From UBA5734 sp964528645 (GTDB lineage: Bacteria; Bacillota; Clostridia; Saccharofermentanales; UBA5734): 64,000 bases of DNA. Both the position numbers and the translations under genes were made by a program. The notes under the pieces are model-generated. The model did not search any database and was not told the origin of the DNA. It saw only the letters and a program-made list of their open reading frames with translations. Below, one piece after another: positions 44,496 through 53,785 of the stretch. The stretch covers positions 1 through 64,000 of the forward strand of contig CAZGSR010000008.1 of the NCBI GenBank assembly GCA_964528645.1, read 5' to 3'. Every line of letters starts with the position of its first letter. Position 1 is the first letter of the stretch.

Positions 44496-46064
44496 ATGGA
44501 AGGCGGAAGTGTGCAAATCTTGGTCGCGATGCTCGCATACATGGCGGTCGTCATTGGTATCGGCATCTATTATGCCAAGCGGGCCAGTGAGAGCTCGGAC
44601 AATTTCATCATTGGAGGGCGCTCAATCGGCCCCTGGGTCACAGCCATGGGGGCAGAGGCATCTGACATGAGTGGCTGGCTCCTGATGGGTCTGCCCGGCG
44701 TCGCTTATTTCTATGGCCTGAGCGATGCCTTCTGGACCGCTCTGGGCCTTCTGATCGGTACTTATCTCAACTGGCTTTTTGTCGCCAAGCGGATCCGACA
44801 TTTCTCGGAAATCGCCGGTGACTCGATCACAATCCCGGACTTTTTCTCCAACCGGTTCCATGAGAAAAAGAAAGTCATCCTGACCATCGCCGCCCTGTTC
44901 ATCCTGATCTTTTTTACCGTCTATGCTGCCAGCTGCTTTGTGACGGTCGGCAAGCTGTTCAGCACCCTGTTTGGCCTGAAGTACCAGTACATGATGGTCG
45001 CCGGAGCGCTGTTCGTCATTGCCTATACATTCATCGGTGGTTTTCTGGCTGAAAGTGCCTCCGATTTCATGCAGGGCATCGTCATGATCATCGCCCTGAC
45101 CATGGCGCTGGTTGTGGGTGTTTTCCAGGCCGGTGGCATCGACACGATCGTCGAGAACGCCCGCCAGATCCCCGGCTTCCTCGACTTTTTCGGCATGGCC
45201 AGCCCGACGCTCGGCGCAGACGGCAAACAGCTGGTCGAGGCCGGCAAACCGGTCTTTGGAGCACCTGCCCCCTACGGCTGGCTGGTGATCGTCTCCACCA
45301 TGTCCTGGGGCCTGGGCTATTTCGGCATGCCACAAGTTCTCCTGAAATTCATGGGCATCCGCAACCCGCGCGAATTGAAATTGTCCCGCCGCATTGCCAC
45401 CATCTGGGTCATCATCTCCATGGGTGCGGCCCTTCTCATCGGTCTGGTTGGACGTGTTCTTTTCCCTGCCAACCTGCTTACCCACGGCGAAGCTGAGAAC
45501 ATTTTCATCCTGACATCGACCACCTACTTCATTCCGCTCTTTGCCGGTCTCGTCATGGCTGGTATTCTCGCGGCTACAATCAGCTCCTCGGACTCCTACC
45601 TGCTGATCTCCGCCACAGCCTTTTCGAAAAACATCTACCAGGGTATCCTGAAAAAGGAAGCCTCCGATCGCGCGATTCTTGTTGCTACCCGGGCGACGCT
45701 GGTTGTGATTTCCATCCTCGCCATGATCATTGCCCTCGATGAGAACAGCGTCATCTTCAAAGTCGTTTCTTTCGCCTGGGCAGGCTTTGGTGCGACCTTC
45801 GGACCGTTGATGCTCTTCTCCCTGTTCTGGAAGCGGACCACCCGGGCTGGCGCGATCGCCGGCATGCTGGCTGGCGGCGGCATGGTCTTTGTCTGGAAAT
45901 TGCTGGTCCGCCCTCTCGGTGGCGCTTTCAACATCTATGAACTGCTCCCCGCTTTTGTTGCATCCACCCTGGCCATCGTCATTGTATCGCTGCTGACCAA
46001 GCTGCCGGAACAGTCGGTGCTGGACCAGTTTGAACACGCCCGCCGCATCCACGACGAAGATTGA
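44496..46064 (+). CDS. putP: Sodium/proline-type symporter (SSS family)
   Basis: A 522-residue membrane protein with about 13 helices. SSS-family signatures are clear: NFIIGGRSIGPWVTAMGAEAS, SGWLLMGLPG, YTFIGGFLAESASDF and ILAATISSSDSYLLISA. The closest named relative is PutP, which imports proline with sodium, but related members carry other solutes. ATG 44496 follows GAAGGAG; the frame is open from 44403. The gene is followed 17 bases later by another transporter. Confidence 0.88.
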   Translation: MEGGSVQILVAMLAYMAVVIGIGIYYAKRASESSDNFIIGGRSIGPWVTAMGAEASDMSGWLLMGLPGVAYFYGLSDAFWTALGLLIGTYLNWLFVAKRIRHFSEIAGDSITIPDFFSNRFHEKKKVILTIAALFILIFFTVYAASCFVTVGKLFSTLFGLKYQYMMVAGALFVIAYTFIGGFLAESASDFMQGIVMIIALTMALVVGVFQAGGIDTIVENARQIPGFLDFFGMASPTLGADGKQLVEAGKPVFGAPAPYGWLVIVSTMSWGLGYFGMPQVLLKFMGIRNPRELKLSRRIATIWVIISMGAALLIGLVGRVLFPANLLTHGEAENIFILTSTTYFIPLFAGLVMAGILAATISSSDSYLLISATAFSKNIYQGILKKEASDRAILVATRATLVVISILAMIIALDENSVIFKVVSFAWAGFGATFGPLMLFSLFWKRTTRAGAIAGMLAGGGMVFVWKLLVRPLGGAFNIYELLPAFVASTLAIVIVSLLTKLPEQSVLDQFEHARRIHDED

Positions 46065-46081
46065 TCCCTGGTGGTAATGAC

Positions 46082-47356
46082 ATGATTTTAGCCCTCATTC
46101 TTTTTGTCCTGACCTATGTCCTGATGATTTCCCTGCCCAAATACCGGGCCTATGTCGCCTTTGCTGCGGCCGTGGTTTTCGTGGTGCTTGGCATTCTGCC
46201 GATTGGCCAGGTGTTTTCCGCGATCGACTGGAATGTCCTGATGATGATCGCCGGTACGATGGGGATCGTCAACATTTTCATTGAATCCCGCATGCCCTCG
46301 CGTCTGGCTGACCTGATCATCCGGGCTGTACCCAACATCAAATGGACAATCATCGCCCTATCGGTTTTTGCTGCGGTCATCTCAGCCTTTGTCGATAATG
46401 TGGCGACCGTCCTGATGGTGGCACCGGTCGCTGTGACCATCGCTAAAAAGTTGAAAATCTCCCCTGTTCCCAGCGTTATCGCCATCGCGATTGCTTCTAA
46501 TCTGGAGGGCGCTGCCACCCTGGTCGGTGACACGACTTCGATCCTTTTAGGCGGCTACGCCAACATGGATTTCCTGGATTTCTTCTGGATGGATGGCCGG
46601 CCTGGCCTGTTCTGGATCGTCCAGATCGGCCTGGTCGCAGCGACCGCCACCCTGCTGGTTGTTTTCCGGCAGTATCGCCAGACCATCGAATCGGGCGAAC
46701 TGACGGTGGTTGAAGACTATGTGCCCACCTACCTGCTGCTAGGTACGGTCGTGCTCTTGATCTTGGCGTCATTCATCCCGGAAAAGCCGGCTATTACCAA
46801 CGGCCTGATCTGCATGACTCTGCTGCTGGTTGGCCTGGTCTATGAAGTTGTGCGCCACAAGAAGCTCGCTTATCTGCAGCGCGCCCTGATGGAGATGGAC
46901 TTCTTCACCATCCTCTTGCTGGCTTCCCTTTTCGTTGTCATCGCCGGGATCCAGGAAGCCGGGGTCATCGATGAGATCGCCAGGCTCTTCGTCAATCTGG
47001 GCGGCAACTCCGTTTTTATCATGTATTCGTTGCTCCTGTGGGCGTCCGTCCTATTCTCTGCGTTTATTGACAACATCCCCTACGTGGCCACCATGCTGCC
47101 CGTTGTGACCGGCATCGCGGCGGCCATGAACGTCGATCCGGCGGTGCTCTACTTCGGCCTTCTGTCCGGAGCAACTCTGGGCGGTAACCTGACGCCGATT
47201 GGTGCCTCGGCCAACATCATGGGCATCGGCATTTTGCGCAGAAACGGCCACGAGGTTAAAAATTCAGAATTCATGCGCATCAGCATTCCCTACACCGTTG
47301 CAGCCATCACAACAGCGTATCTGGTGCTTTGGCTGATCTGGGGCATCAAGGCCTGA
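46082..47356 (+). CDS. ArsB/NhaD/CitMHS-type ion transporter (SLC13-like)
   Basis: A 424-residue permease with 11 or 12 helices. The two inverted halves carry related motifs: SAFVDNVATVLMVAPVA in the first and SAFIDNIPYVATMLPVV in the second, each followed by a Gly-rich segment (EGAATLVGDTTS; GGNLTPIGASANI). This arrangement is typical of the IT superfamily, which includes sodium/proton, arsenite and dicarboxylate carriers. The substrate is not determinable. ATG 46082 has GGTGG upstream. It shares the transcript with putP and the kinase-like gene after it. Confidence 0.87.
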   Translation: MILALILFVLTYVLMISLPKYRAYVAFAAAVVFVVLGILPIGQVFSAIDWNVLMMIAGTMGIVNIFIESRMPSRLADLIIRAVPNIKWTIIALSVFAAVISAFVDNVATVLMVAPVAVTIAKKLKISPVPSVIAIAIASNLEGAATLVGDTTSILLGGYANMDFLDFFWMDGRPGLFWIVQIGLVAATATLLVVFRQYRQTIESGELTVVEDYVPTYLLLGTVVLLILASFIPEKPAITNGLICMTLLLVGLVYEVVRHKKLAYLQRALMEMDFFTILLLASLFVVIAGIQEAGVIDEIARLFVNLGGNSVFIMYSLLLWASVLFSAFIDNIPYVATMLPVVTGIAAAMNVDPAVLYFGLLSGATLGGNLTPIGASANIMGIGILRRNGHEVKNSEFMRISIPYTVAAITTAYLVLWLIWGIKA

Positions 47357-47405
47357 CAGACAAATTGGGGCGGCGGTTTGCACCGCCGGAAATGGAGGTC
47401 TTGCA

Positions 47406-48017
47406 ATGGATAAGAGAACCATTATCTGCATCAGCCGGGAATATGGCAGCGGCGGATCGGAAGTAGCAGCCAAGCTGGCGGAGAAGCTTGGTATTCCTTG
47501 CTATGACAAGGAGCTTGTGCAACAGACAGCCGTTGATCTCGGTCTATCTGATGAACTGATCAAAAGCATCGATGAAAAGCCAGTCAGCTGGGCCTCCATG
47601 GGGTTCCCCCATGGCATCCGCAATCCCTATCGCACCGAGTATGAGACTTTGTTTTACACTCTGAATGACCGGGTCTTCACCATCCAGGCCCAGACGATCC
47701 GCAAGATTGCCGAAAGAGGCTCTTGCGTCATTGTCGGACGTGCGGCTGACGACATCCTCAAGGATGATCCCGACCTGATCTCAGTCTTTGTCCACGCCCA
47801 CCAGGATTTTAAAGTACAGCGCACCTCAGCCCTCGAAAATACATCAGAAAAAGAAGCTGCCGATCGGATGCGCAAAATGGACCGCGATCGCGCCAAATAC
47901 TACAACTACTACGCCCAGAAGCATTGGGGCCAGTGCACCACCTACGACCTGTCGATCTCATCCTCCAAATTTGGCATCGAAGGTGCCGTAGAAATCATCT
48001 TGGAAGCCATCCGATAA
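47406..48017 (+). CDS. Cytidylate-kinase-like protein
   Basis: A 203-residue P-loop protein of the cytidylate-kinase-like family. The nucleotide loop reads SREYGSGGSEVAAKLAEKLG, then YDKELVQQTA, CVIVGRAADDIL and MDRDRAKYYNYY. Members are abundant in gut and fermentative Bacillota and lie near transporters, but their substrate is unknown; true cytidylate kinase is a different housekeeping gene. ATG 47406 lies behind GGAGG. It is the last gene of the transporter group and is followed by a terminator. Confidence 0.87.
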   Translation: MDKRTIICISREYGSGGSEVAAKLAEKLGIPCYDKELVQQTAVDLGLSDELIKSIDEKPVSWASMGFPHGIRNPYRTEYETLFYTLNDRVFTIQAQTIRKIAERGSCVIVGRAADDILKDDPDLISVFVHAHQDFKVQRTSALENTSEKEAADRMRKMDRDRAKYYNYYAQKHWGQCTTYDLSISSSKFGIEGAVEIILEAIR

Positions 48018-48072
48018 TAATTTTGCCTAAAAAGGGACGGCGTCCCAAATCAGGCACCTGAACCGGGAGAGG

Positions 48073-48113
48073 CTGCCCTGAGCTGCTTTTGAGCTGATCG
48101 GGGCAGTTTTTTC
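48073..48113 (+). terminator. Intrinsic terminator after the cytidylate-kinase-like gene
   Basis: CTGCCC / GGGCAG stem with further internal pairing, followed by TTTTTT. Confidence 0.75.
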
Positions 48114-48143
48114 AATGGACTGGTAAATTTTTTATCTGAGCTG

Positions 48144-48202
48144 GCATAAATTGCTCGGTTGGCGCAAGGCAGTGTTTTTAAACGTTTTCGAGCAATTTAT
48201 GC
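48144..48202. promoter_or_regulatory. Inverted-repeat regulatory region of the sugar symporter
   Basis: GCATAAATTGCTCG (48144-48157) is repeated exactly in inverted orientation at 48189-48202. Between them lies AAACGTTTTCG (48180-48190), the cre-like box also found at the adhE start site. The TTGCTC core matches elements ahead of uxuB and the TIM-barrel gene. Confidence 0.6.
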
Positions 48203-48282
48203 AAGCCCCTTGTCAATTTCAACATTTTTTTGTGCAGACCTCCATGGCACGATGGTGATAACAAACGAAGGAGGTTTCCCCA

Positions 48283-49751
48283 ATGAGTACTACCAGTGCA
48301 ATGACAGCCGGCAAATCTGTCGCAATTGAGTACAACCGGGCCAAGATCTGGCAAATCGCCCTGTTCGTCATGAACAACACTGCCACCAACACAGCCATGC
48401 TGCTCCTTGGCTATTATGCTTTCTACACCCAGAACGTCCTCGGCCTCGCCGCTGTTGTTTCGGCCTGATCGCCACCCTGATGCGCGTCTGGGACGGCATC
48501 ACCGACCCGATCATCGGCTATCTGCTCGACAAGACCAACGGCCGCTTCGGCAAGTTCCGCCCCTTCATGCTCATCGGCAACATCATCATCATCACCACCA
48601 TGGTTGCCATCTTCCACATCCCCGGCGAATGGGCCACCCTCACCAAATACCTCGCCACCACAGTCCTCTACGTCGTCCACATCATCGGCTACACCTTCCA
48701 GACTGCCTGCACCAAAGGCGCCCAGGCTGCCCTGACCAATGACCCCACCCAGCGCCCGATCTTCACCTGGTTTGACGCCATCTTCAACCTGATCCTGTTC
48801 AATGGCGCAACCTTCCTGATCACCAAGGTCATGGCTCCTTCCTATGCCCAGAATATGATCGATCCCCAGCTCTTCAAGGATATCTCCTACATCTTCGCCG
48901 CCCTCTCCTTCGTCCTGACCATCCTGGCCATCATTGGCATCTGGCAGAAAGACCGCACCGAATACTTTGGTCTCGGTGAGAGCACCGTCAAGATCAAATT
49001 CAGCGACTATAGCGAAGTCATCAAGAACAACCGTCCCCTGCAGATGCTGATCGTTGCTGCTTCCACTGACAAGCTGGCCAACGTTGCTGTCCGCGGCGGC
49101 CTGATCTACTTCTTCTCCAACCTGATTCTCGATGCTTCCGTCTACGGCACTTACTCCCTTTACGCCATGGTCCCCAGCTTCCTGATCACCACCGTGGGTG
49201 TCGCCTGGTCCCGTAAAGTCGGCATCAAAAAGGCTTTCGTCCTCACCACCTGGCTCTCCACCCTCATGCTGGTAGGTTTGATCGTCTTCACCCCAGCTGT
49301 CATCGGCCAAGGTGTCACCGGCGCCGTCATCGCCGTCCTTTCCCTCTTTGCTGTCCAGCAAGGCATGGGCGCAATCGCTGGCAACATCGTCATCCCGATG
49401 ATCGCCGACTGCTCCGACTACGAAACCTACCGCACCGGCCGCTTCATCCCCGGCATGATGGGCACCCTCTTCTCCTTCGTTGACAAGCTCATCTCCTCCG
49501 CTTCGACCTTCATCATCGGTGCCGCGATCGCTTGGGCCGGGTTCGGCAACGTCAAGATCGAGCCAAACAAAGCCACCAACTCCAAGTTCGAAATGGCCAT
49601 TCTCTTCGTCATCTTCGGCCTGCCTTTGATCGGCCACATCGCCTCGATCATTGCGATGAAGTTCTATGAGCTGACAGCTGAGCGCATGCACGAGATCCAG
49701 CATGAGATTCACCTGCGCAAGGTCGGCAAAGCTGGCAAAGTTGAAGCCTGA
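48283..49751 (+). pseudogene. GPH-family sugar/hexuronide:cation symporter, frameshifted
   Basis: The gene begins at ATG 48283 behind GAAGGAGG. The first 61 residues run to a stop at 48466-48468. The rest of the protein, beginning effectively at ATLMRVWDGITDP, continues in another frame to 49751. Restoring one G in the GG at about 48459-48461 would give VVSGLIATLMRVWDGI and a full-length carrier of about 489 residues. GPH motifs are present: DGITDPIIGYLLDKTNGRFGKFRP and MIADCSDYETYRTGRF. Position and operators suggest it imports hexuronates or their oligomers. Either a real frameshift mutation or a base error; the downstream frame is otherwise intact. Confidence 0.85.
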
Positions 49752-49795
49752 AGCCAAGTCATGATCCAACCTGTTTCCGGCATGCCCCTCTGATA

Positions 49796-49840
49796 GACAC
49801 TGGCCTGGCTTCACCATAAACCAGGCCAGTGTCATTTGTT
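49796..49840 (+). terminator. Hairpin terminator after the symporter gene
   Basis: A perfect 13-bp stem GACACTGGCCTGG / CCAGGCCAGTGTC with a 12-base loop, followed by ATTTGTTG, a weak T tract. It may be partial or act in both directions. Confidence 0.6.
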
Positions 49841-49882
49841 GTCAGCAAGATCGACATCCAGCCTTCAAGGAGATACACCGCT

Positions 49883-50773
49883 ATGAATCCTTTTGGAAAA
49901 CCCCTGAGTCAACTCGAAAAGCAACACGACCATCTCGTTTGTATCGACAGCGATGGCACTGTCTTCGATGTCATGGAGATCAAGCACAAGGAATGCTTCT
50001 GCCCAGCCTTCATCAACAATTTCGGCCTGCAGGCTGTCGCCAAATATGCCCGCGAGTGCTGGGATTTCGTCAACCTGTATTCCGTTGACCGCGGCTGTAA
50101 TCGTTTCATCGGGCCCTTGAAAGCCATTGCGCTGCTGGCAGAGCGTCCCGAAGTCAAAAAGCGCGGCTTTGCCATTCCGGATCTGTCCAGTCTCGAGCAA
50201 TGGGTCAACACAGAAACCCGCCTGGGCAACCCGGCCCTGAAAGACGCCATCGCCAAAACCCAGGACCCTTTACTGGAAAAAGCGCTGGCTTATTCACTCG
50301 ATGTCAATGAGGCCGTTGACAAAATCGTCCATGGCATCCCGCCCTTCCCCGGTGTCCGGGAATCCCTGGCCCAAAGTGCTGCCCAGGCAGATGTCGTGGT
50401 CATCTCGGCAGCTGCCCAGGAAACCATCACCCGGGAATGGACCGAACACGGTCTGTTCGATCATCTCAGTGCGCTGGCAGGTCAGGAAGTCGGTAACAAG
50501 ACCGCCCAGATCCGCCAGGCAATCGAAGGACGCTATGAGACGGACAAAGTCCTCATGATCGGGGACGCCCTGGGAGACCTGGAGTCGGCCAAAGCCAACG
50601 GCGTCCTGTTCTTCCCGATCCTGCCTGGCAAAGAAGACGAGTCCTGGCAGCTGTTCCATGACGAAGCTTTTACCAAATTCCTCGCTGGATCCTACGCTGG
50701 CCCTTATGAAGCCAGCCTGATCGAGACGTTCAAGGAATGCCTTCCTTCTACACCGACCTGGAAACACGATTAA
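49883..50773 (+). CDS. HAD-superfamily hydrolase
   Basis: A 296-residue phosphatase-like protein. The nucleophile motif is CIDSDGTVFD with D22 and D24; motif II is VVISAA, and motif III/IV reads MIGDALGDLESAKANG. An unusually long helical cap (about 35-160) lies between motifs I and II. The substrate is unknown; the neighbourhood suggests a sugar or sugar-acid phosphate. ATG 49883 follows AAGGAGATACACC; the frame is open from 49829. Terminators flank it on both sides, so it is probably monocistronic. Confidence 0.85.
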   Translation: MNPFGKPLSQLEKQHDHLVCIDSDGTVFDVMEIKHKECFCPAFINNFGLQAVAKYARECWDFVNLYSVDRGCNRFIGPLKAIALLAERPEVKKRGFAIPDLSSLEQWVNTETRLGNPALKDAIAKTQDPLLEKALAYSLDVNEAVDKIVHGIPPFPGVRESLAQSAAQADVVVISAAAQETITREWTEHGLFDHLSALAGQEVGNKTAQIRQAIEGRYETDKVLMIGDALGDLESAKANGVLFFPILPGKEDESWQLFHDEAFTKFLAGSYAGPYEASLIETFKECLPSTPTWKHD

Positions 50774-50796
50774 AGGTGAACTGAAACGAGTGCAAG

Positions 50797-50834
50797 AACA
50801 GGTCAGGAAGCGCACTGTCCTGGCCTGTTTTTTT
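50797..50834 (+). terminator. Intrinsic terminator after the HAD gene
   Basis: AACAGGTCAGGA / TCCTGGCCTGTT stem followed by TTTTTTG. Confidence 0.85.
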
Positions 50835-50851
50835 GCATGTTCCTACCCATG

Positions 50852-50884
50852 AAAAAGCCCGGGGGATGCAAACCCGGGCTTTTC
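50852..50884 (-). terminator. Intrinsic terminator of the hexuronate operon
   Basis: AAAGCCCGGG / CCCGGGCTTT is a perfect 10-bp stem. On the minus strand it is followed by TTC after the T-rich stem end. It lies 52 bases beyond the kdgK stop and may act in both directions. Confidence 0.75.
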
Positions 50885-50935
50885 AAAGGGGAGGTATGGA
50901 GGATGGTCTTTGATGGAGGCTGGAATTGCAGGAAA

Positions 50936-51961
50936 TCAGCGCTGGACGCGACCGGAAGCATCGCCCTGGGCGAGTTTTGTCACTTCATCGACGCTGACCA
51001 GATTGAAGTCTCCCTCGATGGAGTGTTTGAGACAGGACGCTGCGACGGCATATTCAATGCTGTCCTGGGAACTGTAATCGTTCAGCAGCGCATAGATCAG
51101 GCCGCCACCGAAACTGTCACCACCGCCGACACGGTCGACGATGTGAACCAGGTAATTCTTGGAGAAACAATAATCCTTGCCGTCATAGAGCAGGGCTGCC
51201 CAGTTATTGTCATTGGCTGAGATCGATCCACGCAGGGTAATGGCTACCTTTTTGAAGCCAAAGGTTTCAGCCAGCTGGCGGGCGACATCGCGGTAGCCCT
51301 CATGACTGAGGTGTCCACCCGTGATATCGGTGGCTGCGGCCCGGATGCCAAAGACATCGGCGGAGTCTTCTTCATTGGCAATGCAGACATCGATGTAAGG
51401 GGCAAGGCCCGTCATGACCTCGCGGGCCTGCTCTTTGCTCCACAAATTCTTGCGGTAGTTGAGGTCACAGGAGACCGTGACACCGAGTCGGCGGGCAGCC
51501 TGGACGGCGGCCAGGGTCAGGGCAGCTGCTTTCTCGCCCAGCGCGGGGGTGATGCCGGTGAAATGGAACCAGTCCGCTCCAGTCAGGATGGCATCCCAGT
51601 CGAATTCGGCCACTTCGGCTTCAGCGATGGCAGAATGGGCGCGATCATAGATGACTTTGGATGGACGCTGGGAAGCTCCTTTTTCCAGGAAATAGATGCC
51701 AACCCGGTTGCCGCCGCGGACGATGTGCCGGGTCCCGACGCCATAGCGGCGCAACGAATTGACGGCTGCCTGGCCGATTTCATGCTTGGGCAGTTTGCTG
51801 ACGAAATCCGCTTCCAGACCAAAATTGGCCAGGGAGACAGCGACATTGGCTTCACCGCCGCCAAAGGTCGCACCAAAGGTGCTGGCCTGGGCAAACCGTT
51901 CGTAGCCAGGGGGCGCCAGACGGAGCATCAATTCACCGAAAGTGACGACACGCTTGCTCAT
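50936..51961 (-). CDS. kdgK: 2-Keto-3-deoxygluconate kinase
   Basis: A 341-residue ribokinase/PfkB-family enzyme that phosphorylates 2-keto-3-deoxygluconate to KDPG. Motifs are TFGELMLRLAPPG at the start, GGGEANVAVSLANFG, and the C-terminal anion hole and base GGGDSFGGGLIYAL. The start overlaps the kdgA stop by 4 bases (ATGA). It is last in the operon and is followed by a terminator. Confidence 0.95.
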   Translation of the reverse strand: MSKRVVTFGELMLRLAPPGYERFAQASTFGATFGGGEANVAVSLANFGLEADFVSKLPKHEIGQAAVNSLRRYGVGTRHIVRGGNRVGIYFLEKGASQRPSKVIYDRAHSAIAEAEVAEFDWDAILTGADWFHFTGITPALGEKAAALTLAAVQAARRLGVTVSCDLNYRKNLWSKEQAREVMTGLAPYIDVCIANEEDSADVFGIRAAATDITGGHLSHEGYRDVARQLAETFGFKKVAITLRGSISANDNNWAALLYDGKDYCFSKNYLVHIVDRVGGGDSFGGGLIYALLNDYSSQDSIEYAVAASCLKHSIEGDFNLVSVDEVTKLAQGDASGRVQR

Positions 51962-52608
51962 TTGCTTTCACCTCTTGCCTGCTGGATGATGGCCACAGAT
52001 TGGCGGCACAGGTCGCTGATCTTGTCCCATTGCTGGTTGTTGATCAATTCGTCGGTGACCATGTACGAGCCACCACAGGCGACGATGCAGGACTGGCTTA
52101 AATAGCTGGCCAGGTTTTGCAGGTTGATACCGCCGGTGGGCATGAATTTGACCATGTTGAAGGGAGCGCTCATGGCCTTGATCCGGGCCAGGCCCCCGGC
52201 TTGTTCGGCTGGGAAGAACTTGACCGTCGAAAGGCCCAGGCTGAGGGCCTCTTCGATTTCGGTCGGTGTGATGCAGCCTGGGAAAATCGGCAGGCCCAGC
52301 TTCTGGCAGGCGGCAACGGTTTTGGGGTTCAGGCCGGGCGACACGATGAACTGGGCGCCGGCAGCATGGGCTTTTTCCACTTGCTCGATCGTAAGGACGG
52401 TGCCAGCTCCGACCAGCATGTCCGGGAATTGCTCGCGCATGATCCGGATCGCACGATCCGCGCCTTCGGCCCGGAAGGTGATTTCGGCAGCAGGTACTCC
52501 GCCGGCCACCAGGGCCTGGGCCAGGGGTGCTGCGTCGGTATCCGGACGGTCCAGCTTGATCACGGGCAGAATGCCGATGGATGCAACTTTTTGTGTAATG
52601 GGGTCCAT
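51958..52608 (-). CDS. kdgA: KDPG (2-keto-3-deoxy-6-phosphogluconate) aldolase
   Basis: A 216-residue class I aldolase splitting KDPG into pyruvate and glyceraldehyde-3-phosphate. The Schiff-base lysine is K130 in STVKFFPAEQAGG; the usual acidic residue lies in AEITFRAEGA, and the phosphate site includes FMPTGGIN. The length matches the Eda family. AAGGAGATAG precedes the ATG. It may also carry 4-hydroxy-2-oxoglutarate aldolase activity, as Eda does. Confidence 0.95.
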   Translation of the reverse strand: MDPITQKVASIGILPVIKLDRPDTDAAPLAQALVAGGVPAAEITFRAEGADRAIRIMREQFPDMLVGAGTVLTIEQVEKAHAAGAQFIVSPGLNPKTVAACQKLGLPIFPGCITPTEIEEALSLGLSTVKFFPAEQAGGLARIKAMSAPFNMVKFMPTGGINLQNLASYLSQSCIVACGGSYMVTDELINNQQWDKISDLCRQSVAIIQQARGESK

Positions 52609-52640
52609 TTTTCTATCTCCTTGTGATCTCTTTCATGAAA

Positions 52641-53681
52641 TCAGGCTTTGGACAGGGTTTCCCAGATGCCGGTCAGGTACGATGCGCCGAGGGCACGGTC
52701 ATACAGGCCATAGCCTGGCTTGCCGGTTTCGCCCCAGATCATGCGGCCATGGTCCGGACGGATGTAACCATCAAAACCGTTCTTGTAAAGGGCCTTCACA
52801 ATGGCAACCATGTCGAGCGAACCATAGGAGGACAGATGGGCGGATTCTTCAAAACTGCCATCGTCCAGTAATTTGACGTTGCGGATGTGCATGAAATGGA
52901 TGCGGCCCATGGCAGCATATTTGTCGACCAGATACGGGATGTCGTTGAAACTGCCGCTACCCAGGGAGCCGGTACATAAGGTCAGGCCATTGTAAGGGCT
53001 GTCCACAATCTTGAGGAAACGATCGAGGCTTTTTTCGCAATTGATGATGCGCGGCAGGCCGAAAATCGAAAATGGCGGATCATCGGGGTGGATGGCCATC
53101 TTGACACCGGCTTCTTCGGCCACAGGGATGATGGCCTTGAGGAAGTAGGCCAGGTTTTCCCAGAGCTTTTCCTCATCAACCTCTTTGTAAAGGTCAAAGA
53201 GGCGCTGGAGATCTTCTTTTGCGTAGGAACTATCCCAGCCGGGAAGAGAAAGCTCACCGGTGAGCGGATCCATTTTCTTTAAATCCTCGACATAGTAGAC
53301 GAGCGCGGTGGAACCATCGGGCAGCTCTTTTTCGAGCTGGGTGCGGGTCCAGTCAAAAACAGGCATGAAATTATAGCAGATGACCTTGACCCCCGCCTGG
53401 CTGAGACGGCGGATGTTTTCGCAATAATTGGCAATGTACTGGTCACGGGTGGGCAGGCCCAGCTTGATGTCCTCGTGGACCGGAACACTTTCAATTACGT
53501 CGAAATGCAGACCATTGGCCTCAATATCCTGCTTCAGGGCAGCGATGCTTTCATGGCTCCAGACCTCGCCAACAGGCACATCGTAGACAGCAGTGACGAT
53601 CGAGTGCATGGATGGAATCTGGCGGATGTAGGCAAGGGAGACCGGGTCCTGCGGACCATACCAGCGAAAAGACAGTTTCAA
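52641..53681 (-). CDS. uxuA: D-mannonate dehydratase
   Basis: A 346-residue TIM-barrel dehydratase converting D-mannonate to 2-keto-3-deoxygluconate. UxuA hallmarks are KLSFRWYGPQDPVSLAYIRQIP at the N-terminus (starting a 22-residue block at 34 of the longer frame), MAIHPDDPP, LCTGSLGSG, HMRNVK and RPDHGR. I use TTG 53681 because GTGAGG precedes it and it gives the family N-terminus; the frame itself is open to 53780. It follows uxuB by about 100 bases. Confidence 0.93.
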   Translation of the reverse strand: MKLSFRWYGPQDPVSLAYIRQIPSMHSIVTAVYDVPVGEVWSHESIAALKQDIEANGLHFDVIESVPVHEDIKLGLPTRDQYIANYCENIRRLSQAGVKVICYNFMPVFDWTRTQLEKELPDGSTALVYYVEDLKKMDPLTGELSLPGWDSSYAKEDLQRLFDLYKEVDEEKLWENLAYFLKAIIPVAEEAGVKMAIHPDDPPFSIFGLPRIINCEKSLDRFLKIVDSPYNGLTLCTGSLGSGSFNDIPYLVDKYAAMGRIHFMHIRNVKLLDDGSFEESAHLSSYGSLDMVAIVKALYKNGFDGYIRPDHGRMIWGETGKPGYGLYDRALGASYLTGIWETLSKA

Positions 53682-53785
53682 GGGGCTATACCTCACTTTT
53701 ATTTGATTTTTGATCCGGGAAGGGGGCTCCTGCAAGCGATTATCGGCCTGCAGGGGGCCCTCTTCACGGTCGATCGACAATTTGA

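Noticed and set aside
44622..49835. Minus-strand frames of 470 or more codons opposite putP and the GPH symporter (44622-46052, 48423-49835)
   Set aside because: Highly charged D/G/E-rich translations are the usual shadow of GC-rich membrane-protein genes; the plus-strand genes carry clear family motifs.
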